From positions 1,178,001 through 1,242,000 of the forward strand of contig NZ_CACVAN010000001.1 of assembly GCF_902726655.1 (NCBI RefSeq): a DNA stretch of 64,000 nt. The letters run 5' to 3'. Shown here in pieces: positions 54,350 through 63,168 of this stretch; the stretch's first letter is position 1, and each line of letters begins with the position of its first letter. A program made the position numbers and the translations under genes. The notes under the pieces were generated by a model. That model ran no database searches and was not told the origin of the DNA. It saw only the letters and a list, made by a program, of their open reading frames with translations. Source of the DNA: Virgibacillus ihumii (GTDB lineage Bacteria > Bacillota > Bacilli > Bacillales > Amphibacillaceae).

Positions 54350-55483
54350 ATGAAAGCAGTAACCTACCAAGGCGCAAAAAATATTGCTGTAAAACAAGTA
54401 GAGGATGCAAAAATTGAGAAAAGTGATGATGTGATTGTAAAAATCACCTCCACCGCAATTTGCGGTTCTGACTTACATATATACAAAGGAGGATTCCCTT
54501 TACCTGAAGGCTATGTTATTGGACATGAACCTATGGGGATTATTGAGGAAGTCGGCCCAGGGGTCGATAAGGTAAAAAAAGGGGATCGTGTCGTCATACC
54601 TTTCACAGTGGCTTGCGGTCATTGTTTTTATTGCCAGCATGATATGGAAAGCCAATGTGACAACTCCAACCCGCATTACGATTCCGGAGGTTTTTTTGGT
54701 TACTCGGAGAAATTCGGCAATCACCCGGGTGGACAGGCAGAATACTTAAAAGTACCATTCGGAAACTTTACTCCTTTCGTTATCCCTGAATCATGTGAAC
54801 TGGAAGATGAATCCCTTCTCTTTTTATCCGATGTATTGCCAACAGCTTTTTGGAGCGTGGAAAATGCGGGAGTTAAAGAAGGGGATACCGTCATTATACT
54901 CGGCTGTGGCCCCATTGGACTGATGGCACAACAATTTGCCTGGAAAAAAGGTGCGGAACGCGTCATCGCTGTTGATTATCTGGATTATCGAATGAACCAC
55001 GCAAAAAAAATGAACAATGTGGAAGTTTTTGATTTTACGAAGAACCCGGATATGGGTGAACATCTGAAGGAAATAACGGAAGGTGGTGCAGACGTTGTCA
55101 TTGATTGTGTAGGAATGGACGGGAAAAAATCACCACTTGAATTTGTCGAACAGAAATTAAAACTTCAAGGAGGGACGCTGGGTCCCATTCAAATTGCCAC
55201 CAAAGCGGTTCGGAAATTTGGTACCGTTCAACTCACCGGTGTCTATGGTGGACTGTACAATGCCTTTCCGCTGGGACCTTTTTGGGTTAGAAATGTCAAC
55301 CTGAAAATGGGACAGGCTCCCGTAATTCATTACATGTCTTACCTTTTTGAAAAAATAACAAAAGGGGAAATTGACCCGAAAGCAATCATTACCCATAAAA
55401 TGTCTTTAGATGATGCAAGTCATGGCTACAAAATATTTAATAATCATGAGGAGGACTGTATCAAAGTTATTTTAAAACCATAA
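54350..55483 (+). CDS. Zinc-dependent alcohol dehydrogenase (MDR superfamily)
   Basis: A 377-residue medium-chain dehydrogenase. The catalytic zinc ligands are in AICGSDLHIY and VIGHEPMG; four structural-zinc Cys lie in CGHCFYCQHDMESQC (spacing slightly unlike the classic CxxCxxCx7C). The NAD-binding fold has ILGCGPIGLMAQQ and an acidic VDYLDYR that favours NAD over NADP. The overall pattern resembles glutathione-independent formaldehyde dehydrogenase-like enzymes. Substrate unknown. Plus-strand, unlike its neighbours, and probably an insertion at the ytxC-dnaI junction. Confidence 0.92.
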   Translation: MKAVTYQGAKNIAVKQVEDAKIEKSDDVIVKITSTAICGSDLHIYKGGFPLPEGYVIGHEPMGIIEEVGPGVDKVKKGDRVVIPFTVACGHCFYCQHDMESQCDNSNPHYDSGGFFGYSEKFGNHPGGQAEYLKVPFGNFTPFVIPESCELEDESLLFLSDVLPTAFWSVENAGVKEGDTVIILGCGPIGLMAQQFAWKKGAERVIAVDYLDYRMNHAKKMNNVEVFDFTKNPDMGEHLKEITEGGADVVIDCVGMDGKKSPLEFVEQKLKLQGGTLGPIQIATKAVRKFGTVQLTGVYGGLYNAFPLGPFWVRNVNLKMGQAPVIHYMSYLFEKITKGEIDPKAIITHKMSLDDASHGYKIFNNHEEDCIKVILKP

Positions 55484-55735
55484 AACTCCTGTGTTACAAA
55501 GACCCTCGACATTCGTCTGTCAAAAGCAAGTGCCGGGGGTCAAAAGAAAGTTCAGCCTCGTTAATTCAAAAACTCCAAATTTTTAGCCGACTTATTTTCA
55601 AAGCTGCACGATTATCAATTCTATGTATTTTCTAGTCCAACCCTCTTCCTAAATTCAGCTGATAGCACATACAAGCTGAAATGTTTCATTTTAAAACTCA
55701 ATTGGAGATAATCTAATAGAAAGGAGTAGTTGACA

Positions 55736-56704
55736 ATGAACTTGGGTGTATTAGACCAGATGGCGCAACCAAAGGGGCTGACAGCGGAAGAGACGGTGGA
55801 CCGCACGGTTGAAACGGCTCAATATGTTGAAGAATTAGGGTATGAACGCTATTGGTTTGCTGAACATCACGCAACAAAAGGATTAGCATCAAGTTCTCCC
55901 GAAATTATGATGGCTGCAGTGGCAGCGAAAACTGCCAAATTGAAGGTTGGAAGTGGCGGTATCCTGCTTCCGCAATATAGTGCATATAAGGTTGCTACCC
56001 AACTATTTCAATTACAAGCACTTTTTCCCGGGAGAATTGAGGCGGGTGTCGGACGTTCTCCGGGAGGAAGTGAAACGATTCGATCATTGTTGGCCGATGG
56101 AAAACCGAATCAAATGGCAGATTATGACAATAAATTAGCAGATCTTATAACATTCCTAAGCAAAGATGGGAAAGTTCGTGCAGCACCAAGAACATTAAGC
56201 TCTCCTGTTTTATTCTCATTAGGTTTAGGGGAAAACAGTGCTGGACTTGCAGCCGAACTAGGGGTTGGCTATGTATACGGTCATTTTATTAATCCTGACA
56301 GAGGGAAAGAAGCCCATCAGAAATACCGAGCACGTTTTAAACAAGGTTATTTGGATTATCCCGCACAACGTTCTGCTATTTTCGTTATCTGCGGTAAAAC
56401 AGATGAACATGCAGAAGAGCTTGCTCTTAGTCAGGATATTTGGCTGCTGAATGTGGAAAAAGGTCTTGATAGCCGGGTGCCAAGTATCGAGGAGGCAAAA
56501 ATCAAAGACTTGAGTGATAAAGATAGCGAACAGATAAAGAAAAACAGGAAGCGGATGATCGTCGGTGGTCCAGAAAAAGTAAAAAATGAACTTCTTTTCC
56601 TGTCTGAGCGTTATCAATGTAATGACTGGCTAATTCTTACAAACATTTATGATGTAGAAGAAAAGAAACAGTCGTATCGGCGCGTCATGGAATTGTTTTT
56701 GTAA
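55736..56704 (+). CDS. LLM class flavin-dependent oxidoreductase (MsnO8-like)
   Basis: A 322-residue luciferase-like TIM-barrel monooxygenase using reduced FMN. LGYERYWFAEHH, VGSGGILLPQYSAYKVATQ (in part) and GRIEAGVGRSPGGSETIR are typical of the bacterial luciferase family. Substrate unknown. ATG (MNLGVLDQMA) is preferred to TTG 6 nt earlier, with AAGGAG 9 nt upstream. Separated from the alcohol dehydrogenase by 250 bp, so probably a separate transcript. It adds a second redox gene to this accessory spot. Confidence 0.9.
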   Translation: MNLGVLDQMAQPKGLTAEETVDRTVETAQYVEELGYERYWFAEHHATKGLASSSPEIMMAAVAAKTAKLKVGSGGILLPQYSAYKVATQLFQLQALFPGRIEAGVGRSPGGSETIRSLLADGKPNQMADYDNKLADLITFLSKDGKVRAAPRTLSSPVLFSLGLGENSAGLAAELGVGYVYGHFINPDRGKEAHQKYRARFKQGYLDYPAQRSAIFVICGKTDEHAEELALSQDIWLLNVEKGLDSRVPSIEEAKIKDLSDKDSEQIKKNRKRMIVGGPEKVKNELLFLSERYQCNDWLILTNIYDVEEKKQSYRRVMELFL

Positions 56705-56897
56705 CAGATAAGCAGAGTTAAAAGCAGATTCCGTTTGTAAGATAGAATGAAAGACTAATTTAACAAGCATCAATAAAAAGCTGTGGCTGCTCACCTTTTC
56801 CCACAATAAAATATCAATCATTTAGATAGAAGACTGCATCCATGGCTGCTATCAGATGTTCAGGTAAACTATTAATACATTATGTTGATTGACTGAT

Positions 56898-56936
56898 GAA
56901 AAATATAACCCCTTGGAAATTATAAATCCAAAGGGT
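56898..56936 (-). terminator. Terminator after dnaI
   Basis: On the minus strand ACCCTTTGGA pairs with TCCAAGGGGT (one G-U pair) around a 9-nt loop, followed by TATATTTTTC. It lies 46 nt past the dnaI stop. Confidence 0.75.
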
Positions 56937-56981
56937 ACATTACTTATGCTGCATACTTAATCTAATTAGTCACATGGTTAT

Positions 56982-57914
56982 TTATAAATCGCGCCTGTTT
57001 TCTCCCGCCAGCGGATTTTCCGTCGACACTTGCTTAATCCGTTCAATTATTCTTCCTGCCTTCACTTTTTCCGTCCCGCCTTTGTTGGAAAATGCCAATT
57101 GGTTCTCCAATTGATCAAGACTATAGTTCGAAGTAAAAAATACGGGCAGCTCTTCCATCATCCGATATTGCAGAATCGACCCGAGTATCTCATCCCGAAA
57201 CCAAGCAGATTGTGTTTCAGCACCGATATCATCCAGCATCAGCACGTCGGTGTTCTTAAAATAATTTATTTTATCATTGATCGAGTCATCCTTGATCGAC
57301 CCCTTCATTTCACGGACAAATTCAGGCATATAAATTAGCATCGACGAAATGTTCATCCGCTTTAATTCATTGGCCAGCGCACCAAGAAAATATGTTTTTC
57401 CTACACCAAACGGACCGTAAAAATAAAGCCCTTTTTTGGGGAGTGCTGATTTTGCTCCTTTTAGAAAATGCATCATTTCATGAACTGCCGGCTGCCTATT
57501 TTTGTCGTTATCAATACTTGAAATACTGGCATTGAAAATATCTTTTGGCATATACAGACTTTGAATCAAACGTTGTTGTTCCTTCTGCTTTTCATAGTGA
57601 ACCCGGTTGTGGCATTTTTCATAAACCAGATGAATTTCATTGCTTTCCACCTGCAGAACCGGGGAATACCCCTGAATCATATTGATACAGCTGTCAAAAC
57701 TTTTACATTGATCACATTGTTTTGACTGTGTTTTATATTCATAGAGCTTGATCAGATTTTTATTAATTTCCTGTTCGGTAATTTGCGGATGCAACGCAAG
57801 AAATTCTTTAATTTCCGGGTCATTTAGTACTTCCTGTCTAACCTTTAAATAGTTTTCTTTAAAATTTTTGTTTTGCTTCATCCATTTTTTCAGCTCGGAT
57901 TGGACTGGTTTCAT
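56982..57914 (-). CDS. dnaI: Primosomal protein DnaI (helicase loader)
   Basis: A 310-residue AAA+ loader that places the DnaC helicase at the origin and restart sites. The N-terminal helicase-binding domain (about 1-125) has a zinc site around CDQCKSFDSC and a later CH. The AAA+ part has Walker A GPFGVGKT, Walker B VLMLDDIGAE and a C-terminal Arg-rich end. Start MKPVQSELKK has AAGGATG 6 nt upstream. 21 nt after dnaB, the conserved dnaB-dnaI pair. Confidence 0.96.
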   Translation of the reverse strand: MKPVQSELKKWMKQNKNFKENYLKVRQEVLNDPEIKEFLALHPQITEQEINKNLIKLYEYKTQSKQCDQCKSFDSCINMIQGYSPVLQVESNEIHLVYEKCHNRVHYEKQKEQQRLIQSLYMPKDIFNASISSIDNDKNRQPAVHEMMHFLKGAKSALPKKGLYFYGPFGVGKTYFLGALANELKRMNISSMLIYMPEFVREMKGSIKDDSINDKINYFKNTDVLMLDDIGAETQSAWFRDEILGSILQYRMMEELPVFFTSNYSLDQLENQLAFSNKGGTEKVKAGRIIERIKQVSTENPLAGENRRDL

Positions 57915-57935
57915 CAATATCATCCTTGATAGAGG

Positions 57936-59273
57936 TTATTTTTGCTTCCCATCGGAAAACTCTTTTAAAAGTGCTTCAAATTCCTCATTATTACGTTCAT
58001 TGAAGGTATAATCTTTACTGGAACTCCGCTGTTTCTTTTTTCTTTCCTTAAACCAATCCGGCACAACTTCCTGTGAGGAATTTGACCGTTTGTTGTATTT
58101 TCCTGCCGGTTTGGATTTTTGAAAATCCGTCTGTTCTTGTTTGGCAAAAGTCATCGCTTCCCTGGCTGTTTTTAAATTTGCCCGGGACCAATGGCTTGCG
58201 ATTTTTTCCATATAAGCTTTTGACAGTTTCATGTTCGTTTGCAGCAGCACATAATGGATCAACACATTCATTACAGGTGAAGGTAATCCTTGAGTTGTCA
58301 TGATATCACGGATGACTTTCAAGTCCTGTCCGGATGCCTGCCCTCCATTTGATAAATCTTCGAGCAGCTGTTTCGGTGAAATCCGTTCCAATTCAGCAAT
58401 AAACTGTTCTTCCTTCGTGGTTGGTTTTTTATCGGATTTATTATTTTCCTCAGACTGTGTACGTTCGGTCAGTTTTATCGTTGTCTGATGATGTTTGTTT
58501 TTAAATAAATCGTGACAAGCTTGCTTAAATTCATAATGATGAAGCGAATTTTCATCCGTCAATGCCCACAAAACCGCCTTTTCTGTCTCAAGGGTCGTTA
58601 AATCATACAATACCGTCATTTGAGAAATCAATTTTTTGCTTTCCGGTGTCAAGACTTTCTTTGCTGGAATCATTTGCCGCTTCAGAATTTGTTCCATCCA
58701 GGAAAAATCCATATCCGCTACAGCTGAGTCACTCTCATCTGTTGGGACTGCCAATGCATCCTCATCAGAAATCGGCTGAAAGGTCTGGAACACATCATGA
58801 AAAGAGGCAGTAACATCTCCTTCGATTGTTCGCGTTGTTTCCGCAATGTAATTTTGCTTAAGGATCACAAATTTATCTCTGCCAATATGATGATATAAGA
58901 GCTGTGTCAGCATTTCATCCTTAAAAAAAGATGATGGCGAAAACGGGCACTGAAGTTCATATGTATATGAAGTATGTTCGGCAGTTTGCTGCTTAAATGT
59001 TTTAAGCAAACCAATCCCTTCCAGTTTTAACCGTGCTCTATATAATTTATCCAAGGGCAGATTCATGTAGTTCATTAATGTATGATGGGTCTGATCCATC
59101 GTTTCCTGCTGTAAATCCATATCATGTAATAAAGTCTGATAAAGCATTACCGCCTCCATACCGATGAGCGGCTGATACAGGTGAGACAATGACTTCGCAT
59201 AATCAACCGGCAAATCACCTTTTAAAGATACATGATAGCCATCAATCGGCAGTAATTTTCCTATTACATCCAT
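57936..59273 (-). CDS. dnaB: Replication initiation and membrane attachment protein DnaB
   Basis: A 445-residue Firmicutes primosome protein (not the helicase). N-terminal winged-helix region (about 1-150) with the conserved LSHLYQPLIGMEAVMLY, and a C-terminal DnaD-like DNA-binding domain (about 300-400). With DnaD and DnaI it loads the DnaC helicase at oriC. The C-terminal tail is Lys/Ser-rich. Follows nrdR by 21 nt, as in B. subtilis. Confidence 0.95.
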   Translation of the reverse strand: MDVIGKLLPIDGYHVSLKGDLPVDYAKSLSHLYQPLIGMEAVMLYQTLLHDMDLQQETMDQTHHTLMNYMNLPLDKLYRARLKLEGIGLLKTFKQQTAEHTSYTYELQCPFSPSSFFKDEMLTQLLYHHIGRDKFVILKQNYIAETTRTIEGDVTASFHDVFQTFQPISDEDALAVPTDESDSAVADMDFSWMEQILKRQMIPAKKVLTPESKKLISQMTVLYDLTTLETEKAVLWALTDENSLHHYEFKQACHDLFKNKHHQTTIKLTERTQSEENNKSDKKPTTKEEQFIAELERISPKQLLEDLSNGGQASGQDLKVIRDIMTTQGLPSPVMNVLIHYVLLQTNMKLSKAYMEKIASHWSRANLKTAREAMTFAKQEQTDFQKSKPAGKYNKRSNSSQEVVPDWFKERKKKQRSSSKDYTFNERNNEEFEALLKEFSDGKQK

Positions 59274-59294
59274 TTATCTTTCCCTTTCTTTCCA

Positions 59295-59774
59295 TCAGCT
59301 CTCTGATCTGGTGTTTTCTTTATCTGTTTTAATTAAATCTTTTAATTCATCCAGGAATACGGTAATATCCTTAAATTGACGATAGACAGATGCAAAACGA
59401 ACATATGCGACTTCATCAATATGTGATAGCCTGTCCATCACCATTTCACCAATCTCTTTACTGTCAATTTCAGAAACGCCTGTATTGCGCAGTTCTTTCT
59501 CCACATCGACTGCAATTCCTTCAATTTTCTCCATTGGAACAGGTCGTTTTTCACATGCTTTTATTAAGCCTCTGATTAGTTTATCACGACTGTACTCCTG
59601 CCGTGCACCATCTTTTTTAACAACGATCAGCGGAACTTCTTCAATTCGTTCAAACGTTGTAAAACGGAACCCGCACTCTTCGCACTCTCTGCGCCTGCGA
59701 ATGGATCGGCCCTCTTCAATTGGCCGTGAATCAAGAACTTTTGTACTTTTATTGTGGCAATTTGAACATCTCAT
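59295..59774 (-). CDS. nrdR: Transcriptional repressor NrdR
   Basis: A 159-residue regulator of ribonucleotide reductase genes. The N-terminal zinc ribbon uses CSNC and CEEC (Cys3, Cys6, Cys31, Cys34); an ATP-cone domain follows (about 49-139, starting [20 protein letters not shown]), which senses ATP/dATP. Starts with ATG after GGGGTTGA. It heads nrdR-dnaB-dnaI and lies 21 nt after the small unknown gene. Confidence 0.97.
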   Translation of the reverse strand: MRCSNCHNKSTKVLDSRPIEEGRSIRRRRECEECGFRFTTFERIEEVPLIVVKKDGARQEYSRDKLIRGLIKACEKRPVPMEKIEGIAVDVEKELRNTGVSEIDSKEIGEMVMDRLSHIDEVAYVRFASVYRQFKDITVFLDELKDLIKTDKENTRSES

Positions 59775-59795
59775 ATCAGTTCAACCCCATTCATT

Positions 59796-60188
59796 TTACC
59801 TGTTTGTTTTTGGAATTGTGGGCAGTTCTTTATCCATATGATCATATAGCCTATGGATTACTTTTGTACTGTACCCGAAATCAAATGGAAAAGCGGACTC
59901 TGTCGTTACTGAAAAATCAACTACAGTCTGATGTGGTCTGACCATAATAACAGTTCCTACTATAAAAGCTTTTTTTCCTTTTATAATGGAAGCACTGACT
60001 TCCCCGCGTTCATTGGAGACAGCATTAATACGGAACTTTTCATTTTTCTCAAAAAAATTCCTAAGCACCGTTAATGCTCTGTCTTTCGTAGTTTTATAAT
60101 AATGTGTTTGAAGTGAAACATCCAAATGATTCTCATTCGTTTCAGCATGATTGCCTAAAAATTTCCCTACAGTTTGTCGAAACGCCAT
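59796..60188 (-). CDS. Conserved hypothetical cytosolic protein
   Basis: A 130-residue soluble protein with no signal or membrane segment. It shows an alpha-beta pattern: a helix near 35-48 (KDRALTVLRNFF), four likely strands (FRINAVSNERGEVSASI, AFIVGTVIMVRP, TVVDFSVTT) and a C-terminal helix (STKVIHRLYDHM). I do not recognise a function. It occupies the place where B. subtilis has speD between gapB and nrdR. It probably heads the transcript with nrdR. ATG behind GAGGTG. Confidence 0.75.
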   Translation of the reverse strand: MAFRQTVGKFLGNHAETNENHLDVSLQTHYYKTTKDRALTVLRNFFEKNEKFRINAVSNERGEVSASIIKGKKAFIVGTVIMVRPHQTVVDFSVTTESAFPFDFGYSTKVIHRLYDHMDKELPTIPKTNR

Positions 60189-60483
60189 TAATACACCTCA
60201 TCCGATAGTAATATATACACGGTCAATATATTATAGTTTCATTCATTTTAACATTTTTTTCGTGAATCGACTAATTGATTTGGAATACCGGTTATTTATT
60301 GTCGGGTGAACAAATTTTCACATAGTTTAACAAAAAAATTGTCAGGCGGAAAAATTCAGCAGTTTTTGTTCATACAGAAGGAAATGAATTTTATTCAGCG
60401 GGGTTGATGGTTATTTAGTGTTCATCGAAAAGATGTGGTTCATTATTTAGGACTAAAATATACTTCGCGTTTACTCAATACAA
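60189..60483. other. Gap between gapB and the small hypothetical gene
   Basis: This stretch is AT-rich. A TATAAT hexamer on the minus strand near 60228-60233 could be the -10 for the small gene and nrdR, without a clear -35. No speD remnant, RNA or repeat is seen. Confidence 0.4.
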
Positions 60484-60519
60484 GTAAAACGGGCCAACCG
60501 CAGTTGAAAGCGGTCAGCC
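60484..60519 (-). terminator. Terminator after gapB
   Basis: The minus strand shows GGC-ACCGC, loop TTTCAACT, GCGGT-GCC (with a TG/TG inner mismatch), then CGTTTTACTTG. It starts 17 nt past the gapB stop. Confidence 0.78.
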
Positions 60520-60536
60520 TTATTGAAATAATGCAA

Positions 60537-61568
60537 TTAAGAAATTTTAGCCTGCTTCTGATGAATGCAGTTGCCGACATATTTGGCGAGATCCAGAACG
60601 CGCTTGGAATAACCCCATTCATTATCATACCATGCGAGTACTTTGACTTTGTTATCCTCCATTACCATCGTTGTTAATCCATCAATAATTGCGGAATAAT
60701 CAGTAGTTGTGTAGTCAATGGACACGAGCGGTTCCTCGCTGTATTTAAGAATTCCTTTCATGTCACCGGTTGAAGCTTTTTTAAATGCCTCATTAACTTT
60801 ATCGATGGTTACGTCATCTTCAACATCGATTACAAGGTCTACCAGCGAAACATTGGGCGTCGGAACTCTTAAAGCCATTCCGTGAAGCTTTCCTTGCATT
60901 TTCGGAAGCACTTCACCTAGTGCTTTGGCCGCCCCGGTTGATGTCGGGATAATGGACTGACTGCACCCTCTTGCACGACGCAGATCTTTGTGCGGATTAT
61001 CCAAGTTCTTCTGGTCGCTTGTAAATGAATGAACGGTAGTCATGAGTCCATTTACAATCTTAAAGTTTTCATCAAGCACCTTTACAACGGGAGCTAGACA
61101 GTTTGTTGTACAGGAAGCGTTTGATATAACGTCATCTTCATCAGGGTTATAGGTTTCCTCGTTAACCCCCATTACAATTGTGTTATCAACCTGTTTTCCC
61201 GGCGCAGTAATAACCACCTTGCGTGCACCTGCATCGAGATGCTTTCCAGCAGTTTCTTTTGTTTTAAATTTCCCTGTCGCTTCAACTACTACGTCAATAT
61301 CAAGTTTCTTCCATGGAAGCTTCTCCGGTTCGCGTGAACTAACAATATTGATAAATTGCCCATTTACTTGAATACCATCCTGAAGCGTTTCCACTTCACC
61401 GTCAAAAATACCGTGAACACTATCATACTTAATCAGATGTGCAAGTGTTTCCAGAGGATAGCTGGCATTAATTGCAACGACCTCTAGTTGGTTATCCATA
61501 ATAGCTTGACGAAAGACGATCCGTCCGATTCGTCCAAATCCATTAATTGCAATTCGGGTTTTATTCAT
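60537..61568 (-). CDS. gapB: Glyceraldehyde-3-phosphate dehydrogenase, gluconeogenic GapB
   Basis: A 343-residue dehydrogenase. The NAD(P)-binding motif INGFGRIGR is at the start; the catalytic Cys is in SNASCTTNCLAP and its His partner in TTVHSFTSDQ. The segment after beta-2 (INASYPLETLAHLI) lacks the Asp that selects NAD in GapA, agreeing with the NADP-dependent GapB type used in gluconeogenesis. Start MNKTRIAIN has AGGAGG 7 nt upstream. It has a CcpN-type operator pair at its promoter. Confidence 0.95.
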   Translation of the reverse strand: MNKTRIAINGFGRIGRIVFRQAIMDNQLEVVAINASYPLETLAHLIKYDSVHGIFDGEVETLQDGIQVNGQFINIVSSREPEKLPWKKLDIDVVVEATGKFKTKETAGKHLDAGARKVVITAPGKQVDNTIVMGVNEETYNPDEDDVISNASCTTNCLAPVVKVLDENFKIVNGLMTTVHSFTSDQKNLDNPHKDLRRARGCSQSIIPTSTGAAKALGEVLPKMQGKLHGMALRVPTPNVSLVDLVIDVEDDVTIDKVNEAFKKASTGDMKGILKYSEEPLVSIDYTTTDYSAIIDGLTTMVMEDNKVKVLAWYDNEWGYSKRVLDLAKYVGNCIHQKQAKIS

Positions 61569-61583
61569 CTGTAGTCCTCCTGT

Positions 61584-61634
61584 ATATGTTATACTCGTTA
61601 AGTTTATTATCATAATTAGTATAACATATTTCAA
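61584..61634 (-). promoter_or_regulatory. gapB promoter with two CcpN-type boxes
   Basis: On the minus strand TTGAAA (61629-61634), 17 bp and GATAAT (61606-61611) form the promoter. TATGTTATACT occurs once on each strand (61585-61595 and 61618-61628), forming a perfect 12-bp inverted repeat. One copy lies in the spacer, the other just after the start site. Both fit the recalled CcpN consensus TRTGHYATAYW, the glycolytic repressor of gapB and pckA in B. subtilis. Confidence 0.82.
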
Positions 61635-61700
61635 GAAAAATGTGCTTAAAAGTTTGTGAAAAAACTGTTACATGAGCAGAACGCACAAAAGACGCCAATC

Positions 61701-62303
61701 TTACGATATAGCGCCCCAATTCTTTAATACTGATTCAAGCTGCTGAAAAGATTCTTCGACCGTTCCATTGTTATCGATTACCGCGTCAGCAAGTTTCGCT
61801 TTTTTACTTATTGATATTTGCGAATTGATTCGCTGTTTCGCTTCATTTTCTGTTGATTCATCGCGGTTCATTAGCCGTTTTAACTGCACATCCTCATCCA
61901 CGGCTACGACAAGTGTCTTATCCACAAAATGCGTTAATTTACTCTCAAATAACAACGGAATATCCAACACTACACATTTTTCACCTGACTTAATACAGGA
62001 ATCCCTTCTGGCTACCATTTTTTCCCTTACTGCCGGATGAACAATATCATTAAGTTTATTGCGTTTCGTTTCATCGGCAAAAACAATGGAACCAAGCTTT
62101 TTCCGATCGAGTGTTTTATCATCGAACAATACGTCCTCTCCAAACACTTCCACGATCTGTTCATAGGCTTTTTCGCCCGGCATCACAACTTCTCTGGCTA
62201 TTTTATCTGCATCAATTACGGGTATACCGAAATTCGCAAACATCGAAGAAACGGTACTCTTTCCGGTTGCGATGCTGCCCGTTAATCCTAAGATCAATGT
62301 CAT
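61701..62303 (-). CDS. coaE: Dephospho-CoA kinase
   Basis: A 200-residue P-loop kinase for the last step of coenzyme A synthesis. P-loop GLTGSIATGKST (about 6-17); IDADKIAREVV and VLDIPLLFE are the nucleoside-binding and lid-proximal segments of the family. Start MTLILGLTG has GAGGT 8 nt upstream. 23 nt after mutM, in the polA-mutM-coaE run. Confidence 0.96.
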   Translation of the reverse strand: MTLILGLTGSIATGKSTVSSMFANFGIPVIDADKIAREVVMPGEKAYEQIVEVFGEDVLFDDKTLDRKKLGSIVFADETKRNKLNDIVHPAVREKMVARRDSCIKSGEKCVVLDIPLLFESKLTHFVDKTLVVAVDEDVQLKRLMNRDESTENEAKQRINSQISISKKAKLADAVIDNNGTVEESFQQLESVLKNWGAIS

Positions 62304-62326
62304 CAGATATAACCTCACTTACTCGC

Positions 62327-63154
62327 TTATAATTTTTGGCAGTCAGCGCAAACATGCGTGCCACGACCGCCTACCTTCAATTTAACAATTGGTTTACCGC
62401 AATTTTTACATGGATTGTTTTCCTGTCCGTACACGAATAACTCCTGTTGAAACATTCCCATGTCACCTTGTCCATTCACATAGGAGCGAATGGTTGTGCC
62501 ACCCTGTAATACCGCTTCCTGCAAGGTGGCCACCGCCTGATTGCGGATTTCCCTGACTTCTTTTTTGGTCAGTTTGCTTGATTTTTTCAATGGATGTACA
62601 TTGGCTCTGAACAGTGTTTCATCGACATATATATTACCTAGGCCTGCTACAATGCTTTGATCCAGCAAAGCCGTTTTAATATTACGCTCAGTCTTTTTCA
62701 ATTTCTTGTAAAAATAATCCAGGGTAAAGCTTTTATCGAATGGATCCGGACCTAATTGATTGAGCGGCTTCCCGCTGAACTCTTCACCCTTATTAAAAAT
62801 ATGCATCGTTCCAAATTTGCGGACGTCATTGTAGCGGAGTTCATCACCACCGACAAACCGAAAAATAACATGTGTATGCTTTTTAACAATTTCAGACGAA
62901 GGATGAACACTGTATTTGCCTTCCATTCGTAAATGCGATACGAGAACAACATCATCCAGCTGAAAAAGTAAAAATTTACCTTTTCGGGTTATGTCCTGAA
63001 TAGTTTGTCCAGTCAATTCTAATTTAAATTGTTCCGTATCATCCGGTCGTTTCACAATATTCGGCCAGTATACTTCGACATCTTTCATTTTTTTACCGAT
63101 AACAAATCGCTTTAATGTTTGCTTAACGGTTTCCACTTCTGGTAGTTCCGGCAT
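62327..63154 (-). CDS. mutM: Formamidopyrimidine-DNA glycosylase
   Basis: A 275-residue bifunctional glycosylase/AP lyase that removes 8-oxoguanine. Catalytic Pro2 and Glu3 in MPELPEVETV; the H2TH motif lies around QSIVAGLGNIYVDETLF; the C-terminal zinc finger has CKNCGKPI and CADC. ATG behind AAGGGGATAGG. 14 nt after polA, as in B. subtilis. Confidence 0.97.
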   Translation of the reverse strand: MPELPEVETVKQTLKRFVIGKKMKDVEVYWPNIVKRPDDTEQFKLELTGQTIQDITRKGKFLLFQLDDVVLVSHLRMEGKYSVHPSSEIVKKHTHVIFRFVGGDELRYNDVRKFGTMHIFNKGEEFSGKPLNQLGPDPFDKSFTLDYFYKKLKKTERNIKTALLDQSIVAGLGNIYVDETLFRANVHPLKKSSKLTKKEVREIRNQAVATLQEAVLQGGTTIRSYVNGQGDMGMFQQELFVYGQENNPCKNCGKPIVKLKVGGRGTHVCADCQKL

Positions 63155-63168
63155 GATTTCCTATCCCC

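Noticed and set aside
55502..55546. Terminator after the alcohol dehydrogenase gene
   Set aside because: GACCCTCG and CGGGGGTC can pair, but the loop is about 29 nt and the tail is A-rich on the plus strand, so support is too weak.
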